Positions 40,860 to 53,799 of a stretch of 64,000 bases of DNA are shown piece by piece. Position numbers and translations under genes: made by a program. Source of the stretch: Latrodectus hesperus. Lineage: Eukaryota; Arthropoda; Arachnida; Araneae; Theridiidae. The notes beneath the pieces were generated by a model that saw nothing but the letters and a program-made list of their open reading frames with translations, did not search any database and had not been told where the DNA came from. How positions within the stretch are numbered: position 1 is the first letter of the stretch; each line of letters starts with the position of its first letter. The stretch spans positions 70,892,474 through 70,956,473 of the forward strand of contig CM075857.1 in assembly GCA_037975125.1 (NCBI GenBank), in the 5' to 3' direction.

Positions 40860-43800
40860 TCAGAATTTTTTTCTTTTTTTGTAAATAACAAAGAATCTAT
40901 TAGAGGTTAAATCGTGAGATTTTGGTACTTATTATAACTTTGAAAACTGAATCGAATGATGTTACATGCGTAAATATTCAGCTAAGAAAAACAGTCCTAA
41001 TCCTTTGTCGATTGAAGAAAGTTCAATGTATGTGTATCGCACTGGTACTGTACTCTATGTATTGTAAACGCAATCCAAGTACATAGTGTTTAAAGTACAT
41101 ATAGCAATTTATAAAACAGAAGTTAAATAATAATTTCCAGAAAAAGGAGTGTTTTAATTTTTGAAACCAAAGAAAAAAATTTTATGATAGATAGCTGATG
41201 TAAAAGTATGAGATAATTCAAAGTCCAATTTAATATTTCAATAAATAGTTGGGAAAGTTGACAAAAAATATTTTACTAAGTGTTTATGGACTTTCAACAT
41301 ATAATAAATTTCAATTCCATCTTAAAAAATTTTTTTTGGATGGAGAATATTTCAGAGCAGAATTATATTATCAATTATTATTTCATTTATTTTTACATAA
41401 AAAAATGTTTAAGAAGTTTGGTAATGCATCAGAGTTCTGTCATAATGTGAAAGATAGTCAGCATATAGCCAAACTCTTTTTTTTAAATCACTCAAATTTA
41501 TAAATTTAATCAAACACTTATACTTTGAATTAAAAATTATAATTGCTGAAAATCCCTTTTCAAAATTAAAACATATTTAAAAAAATTAATGAAGAACAGA
41601 AATGTGTGATATTATTAATATCCACATATTATATAAAATTATATTATTTTGAATAGGTATGAAGAAAATGCATCTACAAATTTTAAAAAGTTAAATTCTA
41701 TATATATTTTTTCAATAAACTATGTATTTTTCTTAAAAGTATTTATATTTAAGTATTGATTCTTTCATGTGTAATTCATTAATTTCATCCAAAAAGTTGA
41801 AATAGTTATATATAGAAAATTGGTATACTTAAAAAAAAATTCAATCACAAATTCAGTATGGAATCATTTTAAACGTGTTTCTGGCAGATTTATATATACC
41901 ATTCTATTAAAAAATCATTAAGAATTATATTATGATTATTTTAATATACTGTATTTGTAGATTTGAATATATTTTATAAGATATTGTATATTGTAATATA
42001 ACAGTATCAATTCTCATTAGTTCTTCGTTTAAAAGATATTTTTCGCATTTTAAAAACTAAATCGATAGTGTTGTATTCAATGATGAATATATATTAAACT
42101 GAAATTCTGAACAAAGTACAACTTCATAGAATTTTTTTTTGATTTTACCTAACATCACTAATTTAAAAACTTACAAGTCTCTAGCATGCTCGTTATAATA
42201 CAAAATTCATCTAAATATACGTTGGTCAATCTAAAAATTTAAAACAAGTTCTTGACAATTTTTCTGGACAGACCTGAAGTAACTGAAGTAAATAATGCAA
42301 GAAATTACAATTTCAAATTAGTTAACTAATCCATAAAGAATAATGTATAAAAATTATATAAAATTTATTAATTTAAGTAATAAGCAAATTCAATTTGTCA
42401 TTCTTATGAACAAAATTACATTTAAAAATAAATTTCCTTCAACAATATAAAAACTAGAAATTTAAATTAAAAAATATTTCTTTACTAGAAATATAGTTTC
42501 ATGTTCAATGCTTAATTATAATTAATAGAATATTAGCATTTTTTGACATTTTTATGTTAAAAAGAAAATATTTGCAAAAAGAAAAAACCTAACAGTTTTA
42601 TGTAATTTATACGACATGTAATTGTCTTGCGTAAAAAAATGTGATTTCTTTCAATAAATAAAAAAATTTTACTATGCCGAGCAATAACGCGTTAAGATTG
42701 AAATTCGCGATTTCTTAGATAAGAATAAAATACTTCAGCAAGTTTCGCAATTTAACGAGTAAGTATATAATAAAAATGAAGGAAAAGAAATTTAAAAATA
42801 GGGTTTATTTTTATGTTTGTTTTAAGTAAATATGTTTAAATTTAAGTTTCTAAAATAAATGTAATTAACTTAAATTTAAATAAATAATAAACAGACTAAA
42901 AAATTAAAATCAAGAAATTTCTTGCGAACTTTATTTGTTAAGTGCAAAAATTTTTTAGAACAAGAGTATTCTAAGAAAACGTTCACCTTAGTGCAGTGCT
43001 AAAGTCACATTTCCTTCGGTATTTAGGAAGATGATCACCAAAGAACCAAATTTTAATCACCTCTTCCTTGGAATCTAAATTCCCCCTTGTTCTTTTTTTA
43101 CATTTGTCTTAGCTTGCATTTTTTCTTCTTCTTTCAATCCTTAAATGATTGTACGGTCATTTGATCTAAGTTTGGGAGACAGCTAGAAATTGATCGCAGA
43201 TAAATTGCCTACGTGACTGATTTTCCGAATTTTCAATGCATCGCTTTGTGTGCTACAAAGTGTTTCACTTTGCCTTGAGCTCTTTTATTATTTACGATGT
43301 CAGTCCGTTTCTTTAAATCAGGAATGGGTTTTTTTATTAAATTAATTGAGCATGATATCTTTCCTCTATTCTTGAATCTCCAACCATTCAACAAAACATA
43401 ATCGGTTATGCAGATGAAATTGCTGTTCTTATTGATAATTTACTTTTCGAGAAAGTAAATGTCTGCAATTATCATTTGAAATTTAGTGTATAGTACTGAA
43501 GAAAAATACTTAATATTGTGACAGCTGATAATTTCGCTATATTTTTTTTAACAAAATAACAAGCTATAAATTTTTTTTTCACATTTTCCTTTTTTATGCA
43601 TTTGTTGTTTTCCTAAAAGTATACTTTTACAACTATGGTTGATAAATTAATATGATATATTAATGTTTTTAAAAGGACATAAGATGACATTAAAATTGTA
43701 TAATAAATAATAGTTTCATAGAAAGTGTACTTTATTCGATAATTATTGAAAGAATTTATAAAATTCAAAATTACTATATTTAGTTTAATCAGAATATGCT

Positions 43801-46400
43801 GTTCATGTATAAAACTTAACTGATTGATACGTTATTTCTATAATAATAATAGACTCCTAAACAGAAGTCTCTTAAGGTATTGAGGACCTAAGGTATATTA
43901 TTAGCATTAGACCCATTTTCATGAATAAGAATTTTTGATTTATAATGTTTGTTTAATATAAACTTTCAAGATATAAAACATGGAAAATTATCCACATTTC
44001 TTTTACAGTGTTAATATTTACTGCACACTTAAAATAAATTGAAACAAGAATTGTTCTATCAATACACAAAGTCACAAATGTATAAAGACAACTTTCAGTT
44101 ATCATTAACGCTAACATTTAATAAAGTTTTATGTGGGATTTCACAAAGAAAATCAAAATGTACATTAAGAAAAAATGAATATAATGCATAAATTTTATGC
44201 AAAATTAAAATTGCATATATTTATAAAGTTTTGGAATTTAAAAAGCAAAATTTAAAAAATATTTTAAATCAAAATTTGGATAAATTTTGAATCATATGAA
44301 TTTTTCTAACAAAAATGCAGTGTCTAAAGCATTTAAATTTTAATAATTAAAATCAACACAATATTTTAATAGTCATATTAATATGAAATAAATTGTGGCT
44401 ATAAGACACATCAAACTAATATTTCATTTCTGAGAAAACTTTATATAATGCAAAGCAGAATTAACAATACATAAATATATATTAAAATGCTCCATAAAGA
44501 TAAAAATAGAAAACAAAATCTTCATTGAGTTCATTAATTCAATATATTATATATTATTATTTACTTTAAAGCTTTTGCAATTACTTCATAGATAATATTA
44601 TTAAACAGAGTAATAATAATATAAACATTGCTTCAGAGCTACTGACATAGTAAATGAAACAAATATTAAGCACATTGAAACAGTGAAGGTACTCTACTGT
44701 ATGATATTTCTATATAACTCTAATAACTACATAAAATTGGAATTCCTGCAAAATGCATCAAACGCGCCCTTGAAAATTTACTATTTAAAATCATCAGTTG
44801 AAGGATAGAAATTGGAGGGTTAAATATTTATTTTGCAAAAATATATAAAATATTAATTGAAACAAATATAATTTTATGTTTAATATATTTTTGCAATAAA
44901 AATTAAAATAAATAAAAATTTTATAAATTTAAAAAAATAATATAAATTTATATAAATCTATGTTAATGTAATAATATTTCTAGAGTAATTTACTTATAAA
45001 GCATATGTAAAATGTTGCATAGTTCAATTATACTCTTTTAAATTTAATTAGATTTTCTTTTTATGATAAGCAAATGAGAAATTTCCTAAATTTCATTTTC
45101 TAATGCCAGACTTGTTATTAAATTATACTTTTTTGTTACAAACAATAATAAACTCCTTAAAAGAACAATGTTGGCCAATTTTCTGTTAGAATAATAAACA
45201 CCATTAAAAACTTCTCTCTAGTATAACATTTTGTTTTATTTTCACGACAGTTTTAATTAGTGAAAATTCAGAGGCAGTGTTCGAAGAAAGAAATTAATGT
45301 TTTCATGTATGAGCAACAAAAGCCGTCAAAAGAATAGGATACCAAAATAAACAAAGTAAATTTAATCAAATTATTTTCTCCTTAAAATTTCTAGGAAAAT
45401 GTATAAAAAATATACTTTGAAATTACCTATTAATTATGATCACAATAAGTGAACTTAATCTCTTTTTAAACTTATAAACCTTTAACAATGTGAAGTAATG
45501 AAATTGCCTAAAGAATTTCCAACTATAGCTGAAAACACACACATATTTAAATAAAATTTAAATGAATAAGTTTTTAAGAATTTTGCTCTTGATAAACATT
45601 GAAAAGTCTCTCCCTTTTAAATTGTACATATTTTGAAAAACTTGCCAATTTAAGGATGTCTTTTTACTTCAATTAAGTTGCAACAATTAAATTTATTGAG
45701 AACGAGAAAAATCTATGTGATTTTATATTTAAATCAGTCATTTTCTTCTTTCGAATTATTTGAAATGCATTTTTTCAAATAAAATTTATTTAAATGCAAA
45801 ATAAATTTAATTAATTATTTGATTAACAAAAGATGTAAGATTTTTCATTTTATATATTTGACTGTTCTCTAAACATCCAACAACAGACAAAATATTGATC
45901 CGTTGAACGTATGAGTTACAAAATTATTGATTTTCTCTTTTATCAATATATATATATGCTCTGTGAATTTTAATTTTTTATTAATTTTATTTATAAGATG
46001 AATATTTATTAATCTTTGTGTTATATGTTAAAATGCTGAATTCGTGCTTTGTGTGTTGAGTATTTCCGGTGAGGCGGAAATTTTCTTATCTTATACTCGC
46101 AACCATTAAGCAGTCTAGGTACTCCTTGTTTTGTGAACTTCTAATTTCTACTTCTTATATGAATAAAATATTTTGTTATTTTAGTTTATTTGTATTGATT
46201 CCCTTTCCCTAAATGGAAATCAACATTTCCATAATTGTTGATTGGTGTATTGTTTGCATTCCTTTAAAAAAGTAAAACCACTTTTGAATTTAAATTTCTA
46301 ATCAAAAATGGTTGTTATATTAAATTTTAACTACATAAATATTTGAAAAGTCTCGGGTAACTGTAATTCATATTCTATTTTTTGTTATACTTCTGGGAAA
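40860..46400. other. AT-rich non-coding DNA, no gene seen
   Basis: Long very AT-rich interval. An 84-codon frame at 41249-41503 is Phe/Lys/Asn-rich without motifs. The patch at about 42990-43330 is moderately GC-richer but has stops in every frame. Confidence 0.6.
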
Positions 46401-46546
46401 AATAATTCTTTGGGAGACAAGCAGACAAAGGGAGACAGTTATTTGTGAGAACAGTGGAAGGAACTCGTTGGAATCTATAGGGAAACAATGATTTTTCCGA
46501 AGGTTTCGTGGAATAATCGTTCAAACATTCTTTTCATAGTAAAGAA

Positions 46547-46783
46547 TTGAATCAGTATGAGACAGTCTGGTTGCTATGGAGACTGCATCCTTCCGTCCGC
46601 AGCTTAACATCAATTTATCTTGAACCTTTTCCTCTGCTTTCTGGTTTTTTCATCCATGACCAAAATTACCATGCAGATGATGGATGCACTACCGTGAACA
46701 TAGAAAGATTTTTAGGGTGTGAAGAATACCACGTGACAAGTGTGAGCCAAGATAGTGACTTCAAATATAAAGGCAGGCCTTAG
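46547..46783 (+). CDS. Unassigned 78-codon ORF in a GC-richer island
   Basis: Starts at ATG 46547 by longest-frame choice and stops at TAG. The composition is protein-like (the C-terminal half reads HADDGCTTVNIERFLGCEEY, then a Ser/Asp/Lys-rich end) rather than the Asn/Lys/Ile/Phe mix typical of chance frames here. No signal peptide, membrane segment or known motif is evident. The surrounding 46420-46800 region is GC-richer than its flanks and holds an RFX-like motif at 46570-46583 inside the frame. It could be a first exon, a regulatory island with a chance frame, or an unrecognised repeat. Confidence 0.2.
   Translation: MNQYETVWLLWRLHPSVRSLTSIYLEPFPLLSGFFIHDQNYHADDGCTTVNIERFLGCEEYHVTSVSQDSDFKYKGRP
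46570..46583 (+). promoter_or_regulatory. RFX-type X-box-like motif
   Basis: GTTGCTATGGAGAC differs at a few positions from the imperfect-palindrome RFX consensus (GTTGCCATGGCAAC). It also lies within a wider inverted pair (AGTCT...AGACT at 46565-46585). Sequence match only. No neighbouring gene start is established. Confidence 0.25.
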
Positions 46784-46799
46784 AATTCTAGAAGGAAGG

Positions 46800-49700
46800 T
46801 CATGACTTATGATCTTGGCAATAAATTATTTTTGTGGTTGAAAAAATCAGTTTCCTTCTTCTTTGCACGCTCTTGAGTACAAGAAATATTTCTTTTGAAG
46901 GTATTTAATTTCTTATAACTTGAAGACTTGTAAGAGTTTTTAAATTCAAAACTAATGTATTGCCATTTTAAATGCAATCATTAATATACTTTAATAAGAA
47001 AAGGGTCTATAAGAAGTGAATATGACTGCATAATACATTGTGTTTGAGTTTTTAAGATCATTAAAGGGTCCAGAAAAATTATGTTGCAGTTGACTATTAA
47101 TGAAACAAGAACTATTGAGAAATTACTGTATTTAGTTACGTTTGTTTATAAAAATTAGTTTTTAATGATTTTGGAGACATTTTATTACATTTTAATGCCA
47201 AATTAGAACTTTAGGACTTTGATTAATTTTACAATTTAACATTTTGAAAAAAAAATATTTGATTAATTTCTCCATGATTTATGTTATAATGTTTATAAAA
47301 ACTTTTCTAATCATATTGAATTACATATTTTAGTTAACTGAATAATTAATAAAGAAAATACTTTCAAATACTTTAAAAAAGATACTAGAATTATATTCTT
47401 TGACTATTGAAATCGTTAACACAAATCAATAAATGTCTTATATTATATTTGAAGACACTGATATTGTTTTCACAGATTAGAGAGACATAAAAATATTGTC
47501 TCTACTAAATGTTTTTCAATATATTGTATACATTGAGTACGCTTTTGTTACATTAATAATTGTTATTAAATGCTCTTATATAAACATATCTTAAGAATTT
47601 TACTTTTAATACGAGTAATTTGAGGTTTGTATTCTGCTTATAACAGTAATGAAAATATTTTCAAAATAGAAGAAAATCACATGAAAATATTTGTTGAATA
47701 TCAAGACTGGGATATTATTTTCAGAATTTAGGAGGGAAAAATGAATTTTGGACTTGTTTAATCTTGGAATTATTTGTAATTATCGAAACAATATCTAATC
47801 TGTTCCTTAATATGTTAAATCTTTTAAAATGAATTTAAATTTTAAGTCCCTTTATAATACATTAGAGAAATTAATTTAACGCATAAGTTATAGTTATAAA
47901 AATTGATGAAAATAATTTTTCATACTTTTAAGGTTTTCATTTCATTAATAGTGATTAAATCTTAGACAATCAATATAGTTGTAAGCAACGGTGTACTTTT
48001 AAATTAAGAGTTCCTAATATTAAGCAATTAAAACTTATCTTAAAATCAAGAATTTAATTACTAAGCATCACGAAATAAATATTCAGCAATTGAACTAATT
48101 AAAAAATTACAGAAAACAATAAAATAAATGTGATAGTTGAAAGCAAATTAAAATGTCATTTGAACATAATATATTTCTAATAAAATATAAACACAATGCA
48201 TTAACTTCGGATGCTTGAGAGTTGAAAGATTTTTAAATCCATTTATTGCAAAAGTAGAAAAAAAATACTATAAGCAAAAAATTTTATTTACATTTTAAGA
48301 TATTAAATATTTTTTTAACTATCCAAAATGTTTTAACTTGTGACATTTTTAACGTAACATCTATGTAGAGGGGATTAAAATTCTGCCCTTGCACATTTGA
48401 CTGTTACCTATATTATTTGAATCTGCATATCATATTTATATGCAGATTGCTTATAATATCTTTCATCAGTAAATATATTTATTAGCTCAATACATAAATT
48501 TAAAATAATATTAGATTTTTTTTATAATTGAGGCCACATTTAGGAAACAGTCGTAAAATACGTTGTTTTATTAAATAAGTATTTTCCTGTCTCACTTAAG
48601 GCACCATATTTGCACTGCTGGTTGAATTAGTTTTATATCAAAACAAAATTATATTTTAAACCCATGAAGGGAAACAACCTATATAAATATAAGTTTCTAA
48701 ATTGTGACTAGAGTTAAAGATTACAGTTCTTGATATTTGAATTTCTTGAATTTTTAATTCGATACAAGAAAAAGAAACAACAAAAAAGATCCAGACCGTG
48801 TTTAAAATGTTATATTAAACTTTTCCTTAGGAGTGATTTTCTTTATAAATTTTTGTAGGAAGAAAAGCGAGTGAACTATTACGCGTTGCAAATAAAACCT
48901 CAGAATACTCATTCATGTCCATGAATTTGCATGAAGAAAACAAAAAATTAACTTTCATTTTAAATTGATCAACAAAACCTGGAATCTAGACAGATGCTTT
49001 CTTCCAATAAATAAATGCTGAAAAAACTAAGAAGAAATTCTGTCTTATTATCAGTTTAAATGTGTTTGTGTGCGTCAAAGAAAAATCTTATACTTACTGC
49101 TTTTTGAGAAATTAGTCAACAATTATCTTTAAGGGCATTATTAACTTTCGTTAATAAATGAGCACAAATTGCCTAAACTTAAATGATATTTCATGAATTA
49201 CTTTCGTGTTTAACTGAATAGTTATGTATATTTTCAACTGTAGAAATATTTTCAAATTAATATCCGATATTTTCTCAAAGGGCCTTTAAATTTATAAATA
49301 CTTTTTCAGTGGAAAATTAGTTTTCCCACTAAAATCAGCAAAATAATATGAAATTAATTAAATTTAATCAATTTTATTTAGTACAAATTCCATACTTATT
49401 CATGAATGATAAGTAAACTTCATTCCATTATAGTACCATTATATTGCTTGATTACAACAGCATAAAATAGTTGTAGCTGTTATATTAAAGTACTCAAAAT
49501 AAATTTAAAGGAAATAATTTTCAATAACTTTGTTGTTGTTTTGCCCAATAGGAGTTTTATTAACAAAAATTAAATTAGAATATTTCTTTGTCACATACAT
49601 GGATAATTTTAAATTTCAATGATTTTTTTTTCAAATCAAAGGAAGAAGAGGAAGAAAGAATAAAAATTTGAACTCCAGTGTTAAAGCAATTCATGTAGAT

Positions 49701-52308
49701 TTTTATTTAAGTTATAAAAATAAGTTTTAAAAAGTTCAGTGATTAAAAAAATATCTTTTTTTTAAGAAATGTCATAAAGAAAAGTGATTTTAACATATTT
49801 GAGTTCAATAACAAAACATAACATTGGACTTTATTTTCCTAAACTATATCAGATGAAAATCAATATTTATGTATTGAAGTGTAGAAACTATATTTCTAGG
49901 AATATGATTTGCTCTTGGTAATTGGTGTAATGTTTGCTTAAGTTCATTAACTTCGTTTATCTAAATAAAACAATTATTTATTTATTAGATTAAAAATCAC
50001 AATGATATAAAAAATTAAATAAAATTTGATGTTATAAGAAGTTATGTACGATTAATAATCTTGCTATCAATCTACTAATTCTGAACTATGATAAAAATAT
50101 CAAAGAACATTTTTCAATAAATTAATATAAAGAATTCTGTTGTTTTTGTGCAAGGAAGTATGAAAGTAGAAAATATGTCTAAAAATAAATTTTACTGTCT
50201 TGTCTTTTTATTCTATAAATTGCAAAATATAGAGAAATATGATATTGATTACTGCATTAAGATTGATTTTGGAAATAGATTTATTTCTATTCGTGACCAA
50301 AATTATAATCAAATAAAAGAGACATTGTTATAAAATGAATGTTTTTCACCTTTTTTTTATTATTTATGTGTCAGTCCTATTTGATATTGCGTTGTATTAA
50401 ACTTTTTCTCTCGTAAATTGACATGAAGCAAATATCATAAATTTCTCTTAAAATTAAAAATATTTTCCTTTTAAATTTCCATAAAATATAAATAAAATGA
50501 ACAGTGAATCGCGTTAAAATGTATTGAATGAAGAGAAAAAATAAAATATTGAAGATAATAATTATTTTCTTAACTGTATATTAAAAATAAATAATTCTTC
50601 AAAGTGTACGGTTAGAAGTGTATTCATTTTCACCAAAATTTAAGCAATTTGACAAGTAATTCATTCGATATTCTAATACATATGTGTTTGGTAATATTGT
50701 TATATTAAAGTATACATTGCAATCAATATACATGTGTCTTTTATAGTCACATGTGCATCTGTTTAATGTATATTTAGTGAATTGTATAAGTTTTAATTAT
50801 GTGAACAATGAGATTTGATTTTGACATACGATGAGAGTTATTTGATTCAGTCATTATATTATTTAGCCTTTCCTTTTCATGCTTTTCTTTTAATTTGTAT
50901 AAGTTAAATTAATTTTATCAGTAAAAATAATTTCCACTTTGTCAAATATTTCTTTTTTATTTATGTGTCAAAAATTAATACATATTATTTTCGAAAATGC
51001 ATACTATTTTTAAAAAGAAATAAATAAACTATTTTTGAAGAGAATTTTATTTTATCGATTGGAGGAAGTTCTTTCCCATTAAGTAAAATAAATTATATAT
51101 TTTGTTTTATACTTATCAGAAAATCAAAAAAATATACTCATAATTTTTTAATTAATATTATTTTTACTATGCGAAGAACATTATAAGCTCTTTTGAATAT
51201 TTCAAAATATAAAGAAATTGGATACTTTGCTCAGATAATTTAAGAAATACCAGTTTTTATTCATATAATTATTGTTTAAAAACATTATCTGTATAAATTG
51301 CAAATTACTAAACTTTTGATTATTAATTATTAAAAGTATTTTCATTGTTAAAAAAACTTTCATTTAACAAATGTAAACTTCTTTATATTAGAATAATTCC
51401 TTTCTTCTAAAGATGGGTTTAAATTCTGCGATACAATGCTTGAATTAGTAAACATAATAAAATTTTATCTTAAATTACCTCTAAAAATGTATGGAGACAA
51501 TCTTGAAGTCTGCATAATAAGGAATTTGCTTGTAATTTCCGTTATATTGCTTCCAGATATAAGAAAATAATTAAATATACTTACTTAGCCATTTGAAATT
51601 ACCATTCTGAAAGAAATATTCATTTAATTGGGCGCAATTTAGAAATCATAGTTAAAAGCCAAGATTTGGAATGCTGCAATCAAGATAATTGATTCAAACT
51701 GAAATTGGTATTACTTTACGAGTTGAATAAATTAATTGTTTTTTAGCTGAATATTATCATGTAACGCAAGAACGAATAATCATATATTAAATTTTTGATT
51801 TATTTAGTATTAAAAATACAATCTCTTTTGCTATTTATGCTAGATTTTTATTTACAAATTTGAAGATAGTGAATTATTTTCATAAACAGAATTCACATAT
51901 TTATGTATTCTTGCATGCATTTTACTTATGGATTTCTGAGTAAAAACGAATAAATATGTATCATGATTACGATCTCAATTTTTTCACACAGGAAATCGGA
52001 AATTAGAATGATATTTTTCTCAGAAACTTATTGTGTTATATGTTTCTCAATCATGTGTAGATTCTAATATGCATTGTAAAAAATAGGGAAAATATATTAT
52101 CGAAGCGGATGCGTAGAACACGGCACAAATTAATAATCCCAAACAGAAGTGTTGATATACCACACAAATTTCCGCACTTAATATCAAAATTTGGGACACG
52201 ATCATTATTATTAAGAATCTACATCAAGTTTGAAAGTAGCAAGTGAATGGAAAGTAGCAGTTAAAAAAGGAACATTTCAATATTCATGTGATAAGATTTA
52301 AATTCTTT
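46800..52308. other. AT-rich non-coding DNA, no gene seen
   Basis: Featureless apart from a perfect 11-bp-arm hairpin at 48420-48448. The 61-codon frame at 50148-50333 is a chance-like Lys/Asn/Ile-rich frame. Confidence 0.6.
48420..48448. repeat. Perfect hairpin, 11-bp arms, 7-nt loop
   Basis: AATCTGCATAT and ATATGCAGATT are exact reverse complements around CATATTT. The arms contain GC pairs, so this is less trivially expected than pure AT palindromes. Function unknown. Confidence 0.7.
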
Positions 52309-52432
52309 AACTAGAGTTCAAAACTTTTTTTTTAAAGTATATTGCTTCTCAAGTTATTTATGTCCTTATTTTTCCATATTTTTTACTTACGCCATTAGTT
52401 ACACAATTTTCTACGCCATTAGTTACACAATT
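52309..52432. repeat. Recent tandem duplication, copy 1 (124 bp)
   Basis: Starts AACTAGAGTTCAAAAC, and the same sequence restarts at 52433. The copies differ by about one T in a poly-T run and a C/T change near the end, so the duplication is very young. The end of copy 1 carries an extra internal duplication of a 24-bp word (TACGCCATTAGTTACACAAT at 52388 and 52412). Confidence 0.95.
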
Positions 52433-52536
52433 AACTAGAGTTCAAAACTTTTTTTTAAAGTATATTGCTTCTCAAGTTATTTATGTCCTTATTTTTCCAT
52501 ATTTTTTACTTACGCCATTAGTTATACAATTTTCTG
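52433..52536. repeat. Recent tandem duplication, copy 2
   Basis: A nearly identical repeat of 52309-52411. It contains only one TACGCCATTAGTTAYACAAT word, where copy 1 has two. Confidence 0.95.
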
Positions 52537-52726
52537 AATGATTCCTATTTGCATAATAATTTTCAATTTTCTTTCAAAACAAATTTTTGTTTTAATCAAG
52601 ACATATTTTCTTCTACAAATATTATTTATAGATAAATAATGAATAACATTTTTGAACATTTTTTCTTCTTAAATTGCAGAAAAATTATTATCAAAAGGCT
52701 CGAATCGCATTTCTTTTAAAGAATAA

Positions 52727-52948
52727 CCCAGCAAACACAAACTGCCGGCAAAAATCCGGGCCGCTGCTGGCCAAGCCGGTTTTCTGTTGGCCACGGCAAG
52801 CCTCTCATGGTTGTTTGATGGCCCAGCTCCGGCCATTACGGCCACGGGTGAGTGCTGGCCAAAATTAACCGGGTCGTAGCTGGATGATAAGCGGTGGGCC
52901 AGCAGTTTCTGGCCATTGATGGCCCAACAGTTTTCGGCCATCAAAACC
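52727..52948. repeat. GGCC-dense GC-rich island, probably a repeat fragment
   Basis: About 220 bases of more than half G+C begin ACCCAGCAAACACAAACTGC in otherwise very AT-rich DNA. I count eleven GGCC words between 52759 and 52939, several as TGGCCA. Pieces recur internally: GGGCCAGCAGTTTCTGGCCA (52896-52915) and GGCCCAACAGTTTTCGGCCA (52921-52940) are diverged copies of one unit. A 93-codon minus frame across it is probably fortuitous. It is most likely a fragment of a multi-copy element. I cannot name the family, and no terminal repeats are visible. Confidence 0.6.
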
Positions 52949-53679
52949 AAGACAGTTATTTTTTATTAATAATTATCCCAAATGATTAATTATAGGTGCT
53001 TGTTTTGTGAAATTTGAAATGTTCATGACACAATATTCTGTAAATTTTTCTTACACTTAGAAATTTAAATGAAATAGTGCTATTATAAAGATTATTCCTT
53101 TATATTTGTTATGTTTTCTTAGTATTTTTTGACTGTTAGTTAACAAATTTACATTTGAGTATTAAATGTAAACTTTGATTTTACAAAAAATTTTCAAATG
53201 AAAGGTTGTGAAAAATAAGGATTCAAAATAATAATAATGAATAAATAAAATAATATATATCTTATTATTAGAAATTTGCATTTTAAAAATTTATTATAGA
53301 CATCTGGGAATATAAAGTTCATTAGTTTGTTTTGTTATTTCAGAATGAATATATTCTTCATTTATCAGTCATTCAATTTTTAATATATATATTGTATATA
53401 TTAAAAATTATTTTGTGTATATTTCATTTTTTTTTCGTATTATCTATTTGAATTTCAGGCTCTATATAATTCTCTGAAAAGGTGTTTTGTTGTGTTGCAC
53501 CTTATGCTTTCATAGATATGTACTCCTAAGCCCATAATTGGCCACTACCAGTCAAATAGACACCATCCGAGCAGTAATCATCGTAACTTATAAGCATTGT
53601 TCTCCAATACATGCGATATCCTATATCTTTGCTTCGGTTGATATTGCAATCATGACTTGTTTAATGCGCTTTAATCGCC
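52949..53679. other. AT-rich DNA; right part may be body of a tRNA-like repeat
   Basis: No gene. The segment from about 53450 to 53680 is GC-richer and may be the 3' body of the tRNA-like repeat at 53680-53784. Confidence 0.45.
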
Positions 53680-53784
53680 TGTGGTAAATACGATGGATCT
53701 TTGGTTATACCTGGATTAAAACTCACTACTTTCCGATAGTAAGAAGGAAGATCTGAAGATGGCCACCACGACGTAAATGGGCCC
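53680..53784 (-). mobile_element. tRNA-like repeat (family B), copy 3
   Basis: On the minus strand it has GGGGCCC, then GTCGTGGTGGCCATC in the A-box region, then CTTCTTACTATCGGAAAG, then GTGAGTTTTAATCC (B-box position; consensus GGTTCGAATCC), then ACCAAAGATCCATCGTA. It matches 29700-29800 through the CTTTCCGATA-TAAGAA block and 23745-23850 through the GATCCATC block. Most simply a tRNA-derived SINE family distinct from family A. The body may continue to about 53450. Confidence 0.6.
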
Positions 53785-53799
53785 CGTGTTGCCAAATAT

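Noticed and set aside
52669..52950. 93-codon minus-strand frame over the GGCC-rich island
   Set aside because: The frame coincides with a low-complexity GC-rich repeat with few stops by composition, and a 64-codon frame overlaps it on the other strand. No protein motif.
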